Source: Mesorhizobium tianshanense (lineage in GTDB: Bacteria; Pseudomonadota; Alphaproteobacteria; Rhizobiales; Rhizobiaceae). From it: a stretch of 64,000 nucleotides of DNA. Location: contig NZ_VLKT01000023.1 in assembly GCF_007830515.1 (NCBI RefSeq), positions 51,019 through 115,018 of the forward strand, in the 5' to 3' direction. A program made the position numbers and the translations under genes. Positions 27,441-34,235 of the stretch are shown one piece after another. How positions within the stretch are numbered: position 1 is the stretch's first letter; the number at the start of each line of letters is the position of its first letter. Below the pieces are notes generated by a model. The model ran no database searches, was not told where the DNA came from, and was given only the letters and a program-made list of their open reading frames with translations.

Positions 27441-27538
27441 CTGCTGTCAGCCCCCAAGAGTACCCCAGTCATGCGATCAGCAACGATTGTTCAAACCCAA
27501 GCGAACATGACAACGCCTCGGCTGCAAGCCAAAATCAC

Positions 27539-28207
27539 TCAGAACTCGAACGCACGAATACGTTCAAATCCGGGTAGTGGCTTAATTGCCGCATTAAATG
27601 CGCCTCTTCCGGTTACACCCCCCCCTGTTTTAATAAATAATCGGGCGACACCCGAATTCCCCTGCCCTTCGACGGCGACGAGACGACCGCCTTCCGCAAG
27701 CTGGTCGAGCAGCGGCGCCGGCACTTCCTCCACACTGCCGCCGATGAAGATGACGTCGTAGGGTGCCCGCGCGGCATGGCCTTCCGGCAGCGACCCCTTG
27801 ACCACGCTGACGTTGTCGCAGCCAAGTGCCGAAAGCGTCGACATGGCGGCATCGGCCAATGCCGAATCGCTTTCCAGCGCGACGACGGACTTCGCCAGCC
27901 TCGACAGGATCGCCGCCGCATAGCCGGTGCCGCAGCCGACATCGAGCGCCGAATCGCCAGGACCGATCTCGGCCAGTTGCATCAGCTTGGCCAGCGGCGA
28001 AGGCTCCATGAGATAGCGTGGACCATCCGCCCCCTTGGCAATGCGGATGTCCTCGTCGATATAGGCAAGATCGCGCTGGCCGGGGGCGACAAAGGCCTCG
28101 CGCGGCACGACAAGCATCGCCTCGAGCAGCGGGGCGCTGGTCACGTCGGTGGTGCGGATCTGGCCATCGACCATTTTCACCCGACGTTCGGCAAAATCAG
28201 CGCTCAT
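27539..28207 (-). CDS. PCMT-like methyltransferase upstream of tolC
   Basis: A 222-aa member of the protein-L-isoaspartate methyltransferase family. It opens with FAERRVKMVDGQIRTTDVTS and has the SAM motif ALDVGCGTGYAAAIL. It is clearly different from Pcm at 202-864. This form, next to tolC, is conserved in Rhizobiales and its substrate is not established. The 184-bp gap to tolC contains a large stem-loop. Confidence 0.85.
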   Translation of the reverse strand: MSADFAERRVKMVDGQIRTTDVTSAPLLEAMLVVPREAFVAPGQRDLAYIDEDIRIAKGADGPRYLMEPSPLAKLMQLAEIGPGDSALDVGCGTGYAAAILSRLAKSVVALESDSALADAAMSTLSALGCDNVSVVKGSLPEGHAARAPYDVIFIGGSVEEVPAPLLDQLAEGGRLVAVEGQGNSGVARLFIKTGGGVTGRGAFNAAIKPLPGFERIRAFEF

Positions 28208-28314
28208 GTTCCAACCAATCCGCCCAAAACCAATTCACCTGCCGCGCCAAGACCGCGACTCGTTTCGACCGGAACTCGAGCACCCTGGCGCCGGTGCGCG
28301 GGAGCTTGAGCATT

Positions 28315-28388
28315 TGGAGGCCTCGCCCGGAATCGAACCGGGGTGCAAGGATTTGCAGTCCTCTGCGTAACCACTCCGCCACGAGGCC
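28315..28388 (-). tRNA. tRNA-Cys (GCA)
   Basis: The acceptor stem GGCCTCG/CGAGGCC pairs perfectly, with discriminator U and encoded CCA. The D-arm, the anticodon loop ACTGCAAAT (anticodon GCA) and the T-arm CCCCGGTTCGATTCCGGG are all present. Confidence 0.97.
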
Positions 28389-28739
28389 TCATTGCTCCCG
28401 GCGTTCCACCCGGTTCCAATAGGTTGCGGCGAAAATGCCGTCAAGCGGCCATGGTGCATTCCGGACGGTTTCCTCTGGGTCCACGATGCCACGTCGAATC
28501 GTCGATACGTATGCTGCAATTAATGTATTAGTTATAATATATTAGTTAACTGTTAACTACAGAATATGGCGAGGGGAGGCGCTGGGGCATGGACCTTACG
28601 TGAGGGACGCGGGAGGGACGCTATGCTCAAGAAGGTTTGCGAGTGCCTGCAACAAGCAGGCCGGCAATAGCCCAGATTGAGTCGAGCCGGCAAAACGCCC
28701 CTTCACAGAGGCTTGCCAAGTTGCCACTTACACACCTGG
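28389..28739. other. AT-rich non-coding gap with a 17-bp perfect palindrome
   Basis: No gene seen. From 28515 to 28570 the sequence is very AT-rich and holds the palindrome TAGTTAACTGTTAACTA (28543-28559), a candidate operator. A 14-codon ORF after GGAGGGAC near 28623 is too short to call. Confidence 0.5.
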
Positions 28740-29000
28740 TCAGTTCGGCCGCCGCCGCCGTTCCCACCACACGACGAGCCTGCGCCGATGGCGGCGCACC
28801 AAGGCAAACTCGTAGGAAAGCACCAGCAATCCAAGCGGTATCATCCAGAAACCCAGGATTGGCAGGAAGCCAAGAATGCCGCCGAAGATCAGCACCGCGC
28901 CGATCGCAATCCTGAGGCCGCGCGAGCGCGGCATGGTGAACTGACGGCCGAAGACCGATATTTTCCGTGCCGGTGGATGGTTGTGGCTTGCTGCGCTCAT
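28740..29000 (-). CDS. Small two-span membrane protein (PGPGW-like)
   Basis: An 86-aa protein with two hydrophobic helices: LRIAIGAVLIFGGILGFLPI, then WMIPLGLLVLSYEF. A basic tail RRHRRRLVVWWERRRR follows. The shape resembles the PGPGW small transmembrane family, but the motif is not exact. The ATG at 29000 gives the protein-like part; the frame upstream is not convincing. Confidence 0.7.
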   Translation of the reverse strand: MSAASHNHPPARKISVFGRQFTMPRSRGLRIAIGAVLIFGGILGFLPILGFWMIPLGLLVLSYEFALVRRHRRRLVVWWERRRRPN

Positions 29001-29225
29001 GTCTGGTTTGCTGGTCCGTTCGGGCAAAGTAAAAAACACCACCTGACGAAAGCTGCAACCGCGTTTTCGGTTCCGCGCTCTCCGCCAGACGGCTAATATG
29101 AGGGCGCCAGCGCACGATTGCGAGAAAGCGCCGGGCGAAAAAAGCACCGAAAAAATACGAAATGCTTCTTTGCAAAGCCGAAACGGGTTTGCTATAGGCT
29201 GCGCCACTCACATGAGAGCCTCTGT

Positions 29226-29300
29226 TCCCCGGTAGCTCAGTGGTAGAGCAACCGGCTGTTAACCGGTTGGTCGCTGGTTCGAATCCGGCCCGGGGAGCCA
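29226..29300 (+). tRNA. tRNA-Asn (GTT), integration target
   Basis: Acceptor TCCCCGG/CCGGGGA, anticodon loop CTGTTAA (anticodon GTT), T-arm with GGTTCGAATCC, encoded CCA. The last 17 bases are repeated at 45503-45519, marking it as the attachment site of the element to its right. The tRNA is intact after integration. Confidence 0.97.
29284..29300. repeat. Attachment core attL (17 bp)
   Basis: TCCGGCCCGGGGAGCCA, the 3' end of tRNA-Asn including CCA. An identical copy lies at 45503-45519, next to the integrase. Together they bound a 16.2-kb element. Confidence 0.92.
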
Positions 29301-29344
29301 TTTACGATTGATTTCATTGGGTTTTTAGCGCTTTTTTGAAAGCC

Positions 29345-29367
29345 TCCCCGCTTTCTCTCCCCGCTTT
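29345..29367. repeat. Left putative integrase arm-type sites
   Basis: Two direct copies of TCCCCGCTTT (29345-29354, 29358-29367), 45 bp inside attL. The same decamer recurs near attR. A shared short repeat at both element ends is what arm-binding integrases of this class use. Confidence 0.5.
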
Positions 29368-29397
29368 TGGCGACTCCATCTACGGTGCGGGAGAGGG

Positions 29398-29976
29398 TCA
29401 CAGATCTGGAAAAATGCGCCGTGACGCGGCTGGCAACCCACGGATCTTGTTGCCAGCCTCAAACCATTTGGCTTTGGCGTTGCCCTCGACACGCAGCGAG
29501 TTGTTGAACTCCTCAAGCGTACATCCTGCTATGGCGGGGACTTGGCTGATGTCCGTTGTTACGATTAAGCCAATTATTTCGTCTCCAGAAATGCAGGTTG
29601 GCTCGTGCCCCAAAAGAACAATGGGGAGATCCCCTCGGTACCTTGCAGCTTTGCCGTAATCCGGCAGGCTTACGTTCTTTCCTTCCAAGTGCATGCCCCA
29701 AGCCTCCCAAAGGTCAATTGGCTTTACCTCAGCAAGAACGTCGCAAAAGCTGGTCCTAATCTGGAAATCGGGAATCCAGCCCGGGAGCTTGCCGGGCTCG
29801 TATTGCCATTCCCAGCCACAAAGATCGAAGAACGCAGCCCACTGTGCCTCTAGCTGTGAGCGGAAAATGACGTCACGGTATGTCGTCTGTTTCGCCCTAA
29901 TGCCGTAGTTCGCCTTAAATTCAATTGGGTCACTCACTTCCGCACCGCACTCCTCTGAAAAGCCTTCACAAGACAC
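29398..29976 (-). CDS. Candidate PD-(D/E)XK-fold nuclease
   Basis: A 192-aa protein with, in order, RSQLEAQWAAFFDLCGWEW, then PGWIPDFQI, then VLAEVKPI. The Glu, the Asp in PDF and the E-x-K spaced this way match the PD-(D/E)XK nuclease core. The start is uncertain: GTG at 29976, or a GTG twelve codons later with AGAGGAG upstream. Cargo gene at the left end of the element. A defence or DNA-processing role is inference. Confidence 0.6.
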   Translation of the reverse strand: MSCEGFSEECGAEVSDPIEFKANYGIRAKQTTYRDVIFRSQLEAQWAAFFDLCGWEWQYEPGKLPGWIPDFQIRTSFCDVLAEVKPIDLWEAWGMHLEGKNVSLPDYGKAARYRGDLPIVLLGHEPTCISGDEIIGLIVTTDISQVPAIAGCTLEEFNNSLRVEGNAKAKWFEAGNKIRGLPAASRRIFPDL

Positions 29977-30072
29977 TGTACCTCACAGGATGCATAAAGC
30001 GTGTGTTGGGGGTGGTGCGCCCGGCCTCAAACGATAGTTGTCGGGAGGCGCGTACGCGATCTGGGAATTTTG

Positions 30073-30468
30073 CTAACCTATGTCCTGACCAGGATATTGG
30101 CGGTCGATGTCGCGCATAATCCCGCGAATCTCGTCTATCTGTCTAAACCAAAAGCGGTCCGAAAGTTGGGCAAAATCTTCATCACTCGGAATAGAACGGC
30201 CAACCACCGCAATTACGCGAGAGACCCCGAACGGATCGGGATCTATAACATGTGAACTGGTATTAATTGCAAATTTGAATTCGCAAGAGATGAACGTTAG
30301 GTGCCAAACGTCCGCACCGTTGGGATATCCCTGCATCGGAACACGGCGCACCACCTCGAGCCGTTGAAGCTGTTCTATCTTCGGCTGCAACATTCCCATA
30401 TTTACGCTGTAATGGTGAAAGTTACGGCCTTTCCTACCCTTCAAGCCAGAAATTAATCTACCAAGCAT
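30073..30468 (-). CDS. Hypothetical element cargo protein
   Basis: A 131-aa protein starting MLGRLISGLKGRKGRNFHHYS after GGTGGG. Mixed alpha/beta composition; a stretch VWHLTFISCEFKFAI and a polar C-terminus (GIMRDIDRQYPGQ). No family recognised. Same orientation as the nuclease candidate downstream; the two may share a transcript. Confidence 0.5.
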   Translation of the reverse strand: MLGRLISGLKGRKGRNFHHYSVNMGMLQPKIEQLQRLEVVRRVPMQGYPNGADVWHLTFISCEFKFAINTSSHVIDPDPFGVSRVIAVVGRSIPSDEDFAQLSDRFWFRQIDEIRGIMRDIDRQYPGQDIG

Positions 30469-30563
30469 CGCACCCACCTAGTTTGTAACAGTAATTACGA
30501 TCCACAAAAGCTTAAGGGTGACTTACTGTTATCAGAAAAACTGGACCGTACCAAACGCCAAAG

Positions 30564-30586
30564 AAAACCCCGCCGAAGCGGGGCTT
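30564..30586 (-). terminator. Terminator of the leftward cargo gene
   Basis: CCCCGC/GCGGGG stem around CGAA. The leftward transcript then runs GGGGTTTTCTTT, a good U-tract. It sits 24 bp beyond the stop of the 85-aa gene. Confidence 0.85.
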
Positions 30587-30609
30587 GTCGTTTCGGTGCG
30601 TGGGTAGAG

Positions 30610-30867
30610 TCAGTCGAGCGGCAAGCCCACGATACTAATTTGCATCACGACGCTGAAGTCGTCGCCGGCTTGCCGAGCAGCACTCACTGCTGACTCGTAT
30701 TCGGTGTACCGGGCGATCGGCTCAACAAAACGAGGCAGGCCCCGGTCGTCCTGCCAGCCAAGGTAGTAGCCGTCCACACGGTAACTCTTGCTTCCCCAAA
30801 AAGTGCCCGCTGGCGGCCTCTCCGGTTCGAAGGCAATGTGATCCTCGTTAACTGTGGCGGTGGTCAT
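30610..30867 (-). CDS. Small hypothetical protein divergent from an HTH regulator
   Basis: 85 aa; starts MTTATVNEDHIAFEPERPPA with a GAGGAG site 8 bp upstream. The sequence GYYLGWQDDRGLPRFVEPIARY looks folded and coding. It has its own terminator (30564-30586) and a strong promoter in the gap shared with the divergent HTH gene, so it is probably the gene that HTH protein controls. Function unknown. Confidence 0.65.
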   Translation of the reverse strand: MTTATVNEDHIAFEPERPPAGTFWGSKSYRVDGYYLGWQDDRGLPRFVEPIARYTEYESAVSAARQAGDDFSVVMQISIVGLPLD

Positions 30868-30899
30868 GTGTGTGGCTCCTCGTTGCGTTCCTGTGGCGT

Positions 30900-30959
30900 T
30901 TTCGCTACGGTGTACACAATACTTGAGGATATCGCCACGTCAAGGCGATTTCGCTACGG
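30900..30959. promoter_or_regulatory. Divergent promoter/operator with paired 11-bp repeats
   Basis: On the leftward strand, TTGACG (30938-30943) and TATTGT (30916-30921) are 16 bp apart and drive the 85-aa gene. The direct repeat TTTCGCTACGG lies at 30900-30910 (around +1) and 30949-30959 (just upstream of -35 and over the HTH ribosome-binding site). An ATCGCC/GGCGAT dyad lies between. This is a coherent repressor-operator layout. Confidence 0.65.
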
Positions 30960-30968
30960 AGAAGCGAT

Positions 30969-31253
30969 TTGTCACCGGCACAATGCAGAATGGCTAGAGC
31001 AGCTTTGCAGATCGGCGTTCGCGAGTTGGCAGATGCCGCGAAGGTGTCAACCAATACGATAACGAGATTTGAAAAGGGAGAAGAGCTAAAGGAGAGAACC
31101 GTCGATGCTTTGCGCACCGCACTCGAGGCGGCAGGTGTCGAGTTCATCCCCGAGAATGGCGGCGGCGCCGGGGTGAGACTGCGGAAGTCACCCACGCCCA
31201 GGCACCAGTTACGCGACGGCGAAGCCGGCATCATCGAAAACAACGAGATGTAG
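30969..31253 (+). CDS. Small XRE-type HTH regulator
   Basis: A 94-aa single-domain DNA-binding protein. MSPAQCRMARAALQIGVREL, ADAAKVSTNTITRFEKGEEL and ALRTALEAAGVEFIPENGGG are typical of the short rhizobial XRE family. The start is TTG at 30969, supported by GGAG seven bases upstream. A short tail (DGEAGIIENNEM) ends the protein. Parts of the same gene occur as fragments at 46486-46554 and 48265-48303, and a distant relative at 55433-55738. Probable autoregulator of the divergent promoter. Confidence 0.8.
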   Translation: MSPAQCRMARAALQIGVRELADAAKVSTNTITRFEKGEELKERTVDALRTALEAAGVEFIPENGGGAGVRLRKSPTPRHQLRDGEAGIIENNEM

Positions 31254-31267
31254 GGAGCGTCGCAGCA

Positions 31268-31471
31268 GTGGCCTACACAGTGATTTGGTACGGAAAACAG
31301 GGGATTGTTGAAAAGACGCTCTTCGACGCCGAAAAGGCCGCAAGAGATCACGCGCTGGCGACATTCGATGCTCGAAAGCAGGATGGCGGTATCGTGGCGG
31401 TGGAAGTACGCAAAGACGACGGCACGGTTGTATTCAGTCAAGCGGGCGGCGGGATAGACGGTGGCGGTTAG
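31268..31471 (+). CDS. Small hypothetical protein
   Basis: 67 aa from a GTG start 14 bp after the HTH stop. The sequence TVIWYGKQGIVEKTLFDAEK, AARDHALATFDARKQDGGIV and AVEVRKDDGTVVF suggests a compact alpha/beta fold. Probably cotranscribed with the HTH gene. Not recognised. Confidence 0.6.
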   Translation: MAYTVIWYGKQGIVEKTLFDAEKAARDHALATFDARKQDGGIVAVEVRKDDGTVVFSQAGGGIDGGG

Positions 31472-31558
31472 GGAGACGCGCCCTTGCCGGCCCCCTCGTG
31501 TCTTCGGAACTGCTTTGAACCATAGCGCGTTGATCTTCGGAACTGGGAGACTGCAACG

Positions 31559-31765
31559 ATGTCTGTGCAAAAAGAAGACTATCGAACGAACAGAGCGGAC
31601 TTCGCGATTGCCGCGAAGCGTGGCCGAGCGGCCGCTGATGGCCATCGCGATGAACTGCTGGCAAGAAAAAAGAAGCCCGTGCAGCTAAGAGATCGGCGAT
31701 CCGCCGATTTGGCAGCAAACCCGTCGGACAGCTCGCCAGAACCGAATACCAGAAAGCGCAGCTAG
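31559..31765 (+). CDS. Small basic protein, duplicated at 48441
   Basis: 68 aa, beginning MSVQKEDYRTNRADFAIAAK, with LLARKKK and a terminal NTRKRS. The copy at 48441-48644 encodes a protein alike along its whole length, which argues that the frame is real. No family recognised. The duplication continues into the non-coding sequence after the stop. Confidence 0.6.
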   Translation: MSVQKEDYRTNRADFAIAAKRGRAAADGHRDELLARKKKPVQLRDRRSADLAANPSDSSPEPNTRKRS

Positions 31766-31893
31766 CGAAACGGACGCGATCACGGAATTGCTCGAATCGC
31801 CATACGCGGTACTATCCAACGGCAGCGGATTCCCCAATCCGTTAGGCCGGTACCTATCAGAGCCCCCGCCCAAACTGGTGCCGGCCGCCTTCC
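31559..31893. repeat. Duplicated module, copy A (partner 48441-48790)
   Basis: Over about 330 bp this stretch, the small basic gene plus its 3' flank, matches 48441-48790 with scattered substitutions and one insertion of about 15 bp in the partner. One copy lies inside the element and the other outside it. Confidence 0.85.
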
Positions 31894-31901
31894 CTCGGTT
31901 C

Positions 31902-32111
31902 CTAACGCCTTTTCGGCTTCGGCGTGATCTCCTCGATGCGCACCTTGCCACCGATCTCTTCCACCATCGCCTCAGCTTTCGCCTTATCCTTCGTGACAAG
32001 CACCGTGCGCCAATGCGGCTTTTCGAACACGCTCACGATGTAGGTTGTTGCCGGCTGCATCTGTATGGCGCAACCCTGTTGATGGATGCGGCGCAATGCC
32101 GAAAAGCGCAT
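31902..32111 (-). CDS. Possible small hypothetical protein
   Basis: The C-terminal 50 residues (TYIVSVFEKPHWRTVLVTKD, then KAKAEAMVEEIGGKVRIEEI) look coding, with alternating charge and hydrophobicity. The start is unclear: ATG at 32111 or an internal ATG. It ends just at the edge of duplicated module A. Confidence 0.4.
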   Translation of the reverse strand: MRFSALRRIHQQGCAIQMQPATTYIVSVFEKPHWRTVLVTKDKAKAEAMVEEIGGKVRIEEITPKPKRR

Positions 32112-32144
32112 TCTGCCGAAGTCTGGATGAGAGCCTATCAATCC

Positions 32145-32600
32145 CTATTGGGCCGCACCTAAATTCCAGATGTCCCGATGCAGGCGCCATGTCCCGTCGT
32201 CGCCCTTTTTCCAGACGACGATGTACTTGCCCGCAACGGTGGAGAGGGCGCCGTCTTTGCTCGGCACATCGAGCGTAAATGCGCCAACTTCGTAGGCGAG
32301 GTTCGCGCTCTCTTCCACTTCTAGCGCCTTCAGGGTGAGATTCTTCATCCCGCCTTTGATCGCGCCCTGCCAGAATTCCTCCACGCCCTTGCGGCCATCG
32401 ACGCGCTTGCCGTCAGGCGGGAGCACGGCTGCGTCCTCGGTATACAATTGTCCTACCGCCGCCGCGTTTCCGCTGTTGAAAGCGTCCGTGAATTTCGTCA
32501 GCGCCGCTTCGATGTCCTCGCGGGCCGACTGGGCGGTCGCAGACAATGCAGACGAAAGAAGCAGCACAGCAGCAAATGCAAATGACTTAACCAGTCTCAT
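32145..32600 (-). CDS. Secreted NTF2/SnoaL-like protein (DUF4440 type)
   Basis: 151 aa with a signal peptide (VKSFAFAAVLLLSSALSATA), then an NTF2-like fold: IEAALTKFTDAFNSGNAAAV, AVLPPDGKRVDGRKGVEEFW, GKYIVVWKKGDDGTWRLHRD. The ATG at 32600 follows a perfect GGAGG. Such proteins are binding or enzyme scaffolds; substrate unknown. Not a phage-type gene, so it is cargo or chromosomal DNA captured by the element. Confidence 0.82.
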   Translation of the reverse strand: MRLVKSFAFAAVLLLSSALSATAQSAREDIEAALTKFTDAFNSGNAAAVGQLYTEDAAVLPPDGKRVDGRKGVEEFWQGAIKGGMKNLTLKALEVEESANLAYEVGAFTLDVPSKDGALSTVAGKYIVVWKKGDDGTWRLHRDIWNLGAAQ

Positions 32601-32847
32601 CTCGTCCTCCCCTTGCGTGATCGACATATCCACCGGATGAATAGCGCCCAACACGAGTACGCCGCCGCGTCCGCTCAATGGCCAGGTCATGATTTACATT
32701 AGGCTTATCTGATATGACGGCGCAAGCGCAGTTGCGCGCCGCGGCGCGCAGAGCGCTCACCAGCGCGCGTTTAGGCTCGCTGCTGTCCTACACCGCCGAA
32801 GCGTCCCCGCACGTCCTGGCGCCCGCCAGTGGCTGCCGCGCTTGGGG
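32601..32847. other. Non-coding gap
   Basis: 247 bp between two leftward genes. It has a GC-rich stretch with GCGC-type palindromes (GCGCGCCGCGGCGCGC near 32735) but no gene. Confidence 0.4.
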
Positions 32848-33120
32848 TTAGCCCGCGCCTATAAAGTACATCAAAAGGCCCCAAACAGCAGCCAGTGAGG
32901 CACCACCTATGAGCAGTGACTGGCGCCGCCGTTTGACGGGGTGGATCGGCTTCTTCCCCTTGGCAGCCTCGACAGCCTTGGCAAACTTCGCGGCCTTGGC
33001 AGCCTTCGCGGCTTTGGCAGCATCATCATAGGCGGTATAGAGGCGCCGGCCGTCCTCTCCAAACCGATCGCTGTTCGGATAGGCCTTCTTCGGCTTGGGT
33101 TTTGGGCGAAGGAAACTCAT
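32848..33120 (-). CDS. Small Lys/Ala-rich membrane-anchored protein
   Basis: 90 aa starting MSFLRPKPKPKKAYPNSD. A repeated AKAAKAAK helix leads to a basic patch (HPVKRRRQ) and a C-terminal membrane helix (SLLIGGASLAAVWGLLMYFI). It looks like a tail-anchored small protein. Shine-Dalgarno support is weak. Confidence 0.5.
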   Translation of the reverse strand: MSFLRPKPKPKKAYPNSDRFGEDGRRLYTAYDDAAKAAKAAKAAKFAKAVEAAKGKKPIHPVKRRRQSLLIGGASLAAVWGLLMYFIGAG

Positions 33121-33213
33121 CGGGCTTGCTCTCGTGTATTTAGCACATGCTTGTATTTCGTCTGAAGCAGGATCATCATGCAAGCGGGTTTAGTGGGTTT
33201 AAGGGAGGGCGTT

Positions 33214-33372
33214 ATGGAATTTGCAAGTTGTTATGTGCAGGACTGGACTGTTCTCGCGTCTTCGATGTTCCTTACCGTCACGGCTGCCTTCATGGTTTTG
33301 GGCGCAATCGCCGCTGCGCGGTTGATTGCGATGTCAGGCACGAGGTCTGTCGAACAGCCTCAGACTGCGTAA
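33214..33372 (+). CDS. Small single-span membrane protein
   Basis: 52 aa from ATG 33214, preceded by AAGGGAGGGCGTT, a strong ribosome-binding site. One hydrophobic helix (LTVTAAFMVLGAIAAARLIA) and a short polar tail. Family unknown. Confidence 0.55.
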   Translation: MEFASCYVQDWTVLASSMFLTVTAAFMVLGAIAAARLIAMSGTRSVEQPQTA

Positions 33373-33435
33373 AGCCCCCGCGCAAGATGGACTCTGCTCC
33401 GCAATAGACGCATTCTCTCCTCGGGGAGAAGGGTC

Positions 33436-33816
33436 GTGGGCAAAGTCCGCCGATATCAAGGCGCCAATCAGGCTGGCCAGTGGCGAAAGCGCCTCCGGAA
33501 TCGGCGGCGGAGTTCGTGGCGGCTGCGATATCTCTTTCCCTTGGTGATGGTTCCCCTCGCTGTCTTTCTCACGGCAAGCCCGAGCAGCCTTGAAGCTATC
33601 GCTGGTCTCATTCCCGCCGGTCTGCTCACTGGCATCGCAGCCGACGGCAGTTGCGATATCAAAGGCAACATTTCCATCAACACAGGTGAGCGGATCTATC
33701 ACGTCCCCGGCCAGGAGTATTATTTCGAGACCAAGATCAGCCCTCAGTATGGCGAACGCTGGTTCTGCACCGAGGCAGAAGCGCGAGCGGCCGGCTGGCG
33801 GAAGGCGCGCCGATGA
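33436..33816 (+). CDS. Membrane-anchored sunset-domain protein
   Basis: A 126-aa protein with a basic N-terminus, one membrane helix (YLFPLVMVPLAVFLTAS) and a C-terminal sunset-type domain: CDIKGNISINTGERIYHVPG, QEYYFETKI, GERWFCTEAEARAAGWRKA. The two cysteines and the H-V-P-G-Q-x-Y-Y pattern are the hallmark; in rhizobia this domain often follows ExoI-like nuclease domains. GTG start after GGGGAGAAGGG. It overlaps the next ORF by 4 bp. Confidence 0.78.
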   Translation: MGKVRRYQGANQAGQWRKRLRNRRRSSWRLRYLFPLVMVPLAVFLTASPSSLEAIAGLIPAGLLTGIAADGSCDIKGNISINTGERIYHVPGQEYYFETKISPQYGERWFCTEAEARAAGWRKARR

Positions 33817-34169
33817 GGCGCGTTTGCCTGACGGCACTATTCGTAACAGCGGCTCTATCTGCTCACGCCGATGGCGATCGCTGGAGCATGATACCTGCTT
33901 GCGTGTCGGCAGTCGGGGCACTGACGGCACTCAGCATGGCTGTCAAGATCGTTTCGCCCGTCAGGTCAGTCCGGATCGATCCGTATCTCGGCAATCGGCT
34001 CCTGCACGCCGAAGAAGATTTCGCCGCGCGTATAGCAAGGATCGAGTTCGCGACGCGTGACGACCACGGCACATTCGTTCATCATTCGGCACATTGCCTT
34101 TTTCGGAATCGCCGCCTGACTGGGATTAGCATCGACGGAGATGTCGATGGGAAGATCATCATAGAGTGA
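33813..34169 (+). CDS. Possible exported protein (conflicts with opposite strand)
   Basis: 118 codons from an ATG overlapping the previous stop (ATGA). Residues 1-19 look like a signal peptide (VCLTALFVTAALSAHA). The second half (after about 33960) has poor coding character and lies opposite a better frame at 33966-34205. The gene may be real only in its first part. Confidence 0.35.
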   Translation: MRRVCLTALFVTAALSAHADGDRWSMIPACVSAVGALTALSMAVKIVSPVRSVRIDPYLGNRLLHAEEDFAARIARIEFATRDDHGTFVHHSAHCLFRNRRLTGISIDGDVDGKIIIE

Positions 34170-34205
34170 CCCGCGCGGGGCTACCTCGGCGGAATTACCG
34201 GGCAA
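33966..34205 (-). CDS. Possible small protein opposite the previous ORF
   Basis: The stretch CRMMNECAVVVTRRELDPCY followed by TRGEIFFGVQEPIAEI has high third-position GC and reads as protein. The start (TTG at 34205) is doubtful. It lies 30 bp after the stop of the tail-protein gene in the same direction. Confidence 0.4.
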   Translation of the reverse strand: MPGNSAEVAPRGSLYDDLPIDISVDANPSQAAIPKKAMCRMMNECAVVVTRRELDPCYTRGEIFFGVQEPIAEIRIDPD

Positions 34206-34235
34206 CTGGGTGGGACGCCCTCACTTTGCCGCTCA

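Noticed and set aside
28627..29301. 224-codon minus-strand ORF spanning tRNA-Asn
   Set aside because: It reads through a tRNA gene on the other strand and shows no protein character.
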